Source of the DNA: JADKIH01 sp031417395
GTDB lineage: Bacteria; Bacteroidota; Bacteroidia; AKYH767-A; 2013-40CM-41-45
Assembly: GCA_031417395.1 (NCBI GenBank)
Contig: JANOVM010000018.1
Location: forward strand, 1 to 64,000
Length of the DNA stretch: 64,000 nt
Reading direction: 5' to 3'
Below the pieces are notes generated by a model. That model did no database searches. It saw only the letters and a list, made by a program, of their open reading frames with translations, and was not told the origin of the DNA. A program made the translations under genes and the position numbers. Shown in pieces: positions 63,278 to 64,000 of this stretch. Within the stretch, counting starts at the first letter, position 1. Each line of letters starts with the position of its first letter.

Positions 63278-64000
63278 CTATTCTTCATCTTGGCTATACC
63301 CCTTCATCAGGCCTCGGGTTGATTTTCGAATAAAGGAGAGTATAATATCTTTTGTTTCCGATGCCTTAATTTCTTTTTCAACCATTTCAACAGCATGTGA
63401 ACTACTCAAACGCCTCACAAAAATAATACGATATATATCCTGAATCTCCGCAATTTTTTCAGCTGAAAATCCTCTTCTCCTTAATCCGACGGAATTAATT
63501 CCAACATAGGATAAAGGATCGTGAGCTGCTTTTACATATGGTGGAACGTCCTTTCGTACCAAAGAACCACCGGATATCATAACATGAGCTCCTATCTGTA
63601 CAAATTGATGAATTGCCGACAATCCTCCAATGATAGCATAATCATCTATGGAAATATGACCGGCGAGTGTGGCTCCATTGGCCAGAATACAATGATCTCC
63701 TATAACACAATCATGAGCAATATGAACATATGCCATTAAAAGGTTATTTTTTCCAATCACGGTTTTTCCTAATGCTTTAGTGCCACGATTTATTGTAACA
63801 AACTCCCGAATTGTAGTGTCATTCCCAATTTCGGCTGTAGTTCTTTCACCTTCAAACTTTAAGTCCTGGGGTACGGCTGAAATAACCGCTCCGGGAAAAA
63901 TCCTGCAGTTTTTTCCAATCCTTGCTCCGGGAAAAATAGTCACATTGCTTCCAATCCAGGTATTATCGCCGATAATCACATTATCATGAATCATGGTAAA
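63278..64000 (-). CDS. lpxA: UDP-N-acetylglucosamine acyltransferase (LpxA), 5' end cut by window
   Basis: At least 240 codons; the frame stays open through position 64000 and the upstream codons (..FTMIHDNVIIGDN) match the family, where about 15-20 residues should precede this point, so the true start is outside. Left-handed beta-helix of hexapeptides (IGSNVTIFPGARIGKNCRIF) with LpxA motifs GAVISAVPQDLKFEGE, HIAHDCVIGDHCILANGATL and the C-terminal helices (VGINSVGLRRRGFSAEKIAE). First step of lipid A synthesis: puts an acyl chain on UDP-GlcNAc. Ends 5 nt before the ABC gene. Confidence 0.95.
   Translation of the reverse strand, partial: FTMIHDNVIIGDNTWIGSNVTIFPGARIGKNCRIFPGAVISAVPQDLKFEGERTTAEIGNDTTIREFVTINRGTKALGKTVIGKNNLLMAYVHIAHDCVIGDHCILANGATLAGHISIDDYAIIGGLSAIHQFVQIGAHVMISGGSLVRKDVPPYVKAAHDPLSYVGINSVGLRRRGFSAEKIAEIQDIYRIIFVRRLSSSHAVEMVEKEIKASETKDIILSFIRKSTRGLMKGYSQDEE

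Overview
The window reads as chromosome of a member of the Bacteroidota. The evidence is protein-level: several secreted proteins end in type IX secretion (T9SS) sorting domains, there is a DUF4249 lipoprotein, a DUF1599 protein beside a BT_3928-type DoxX protein, PafA-type phosphatase, many SPII lipoproteins, and promoters of the Bacteroidota type (TTG about 20 nt upstream of TAnnTTTG, with ATG very close downstream). The DNA is AT-rich and coding density is high except in a few repeat-rich gaps. I found no rRNA, tRNA, CRISPR array or transposase gene. Genus cannot be told from this sequence.

Layout. 0-3 kb: a secreted S1/P1-nuclease or phospholipase C-like enzyme and two small lipoproteins. 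3.2-5.6 kb: a secreted lysyl oxidase-like protein with dockerin- and cohesin-like parts and a T9SS tail. 5.6-6.5 kb: a non-coding stretch full of hairpins and three 103-bp tandem repeats framed by a perfect 13-bp inverted repeat. 6.5-22 kb: housekeeping block (dnaK, DUF4249 lipoprotein, panB, RluA-type synthase, DoxX and DUF1599 proteins, folP, cdaA, a TPR lipoprotein with def and ruvX, then a dapD-glycosyltransferase-tsaC-cca run, a pRiA4b ORF-3-like protein and miaA). 22-22.5 kb: a second repeat-rich gap with a 29-bp-stem inverted repeat. 22.5-29.7 kb: a decaying tandem array of two T9SS-exported protein families (a peptidase-like/beta-helix family A and a small family B), with an in-frame stop, a truncated copy, a remnant copy and a 385-bp near-identical tract. 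29.8-34.4 kb: divergent M16 and M14 metallopeptidases. 34.5-42.4 kb: unknown small protein, histidine kinase and divergent receiver protein, an alpha-oxoamine-synthase-like enzyme and a 1.35-kaa PKD-domain protein with a type B T9SS tail. 42.5-50.3 kb, all minus: pafA-like, PAP2, obg, Ppx, ppk1, adk, hpt. 50.4-55 kb, plus: purK, purE and a coupled pair of predicted outer-membrane proteins. 55-64 kb: aromatic pathway operon (DAHP synthase/chorismate mutase, aroB, aroA), ada, proline dehydrogenase, ald, tsaE, a lone ABC ATPase and the 3' part of lpxA.

Functional themes: folate/c-di-AMP/lysine and shikimate biosynthesis, nucleotide salvage and de novo purine steps, polyphosphate turnover with other phosphatases, amino-acid catabolism (Pro, Ala), tRNA modification (MiaA, TsaC, TsaE, CCA), and a large investment in T9SS-exported surface proteins. 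Several starts were moved downstream of the longest possible reading frame because the upstream TTG lies in a promoter box or lacks family support: DUF4249 gene 9626, ruvX 16524, dapD 16604, 34811, histidine kinase 36261, 38179, 42372, hpt 50314, purK 50479, ada 59715 and proline dehydrogenase 59813. Most interesting: the lysyl oxidase-like exported protein, the broken T9SS array and the framed 103-bp repeats.
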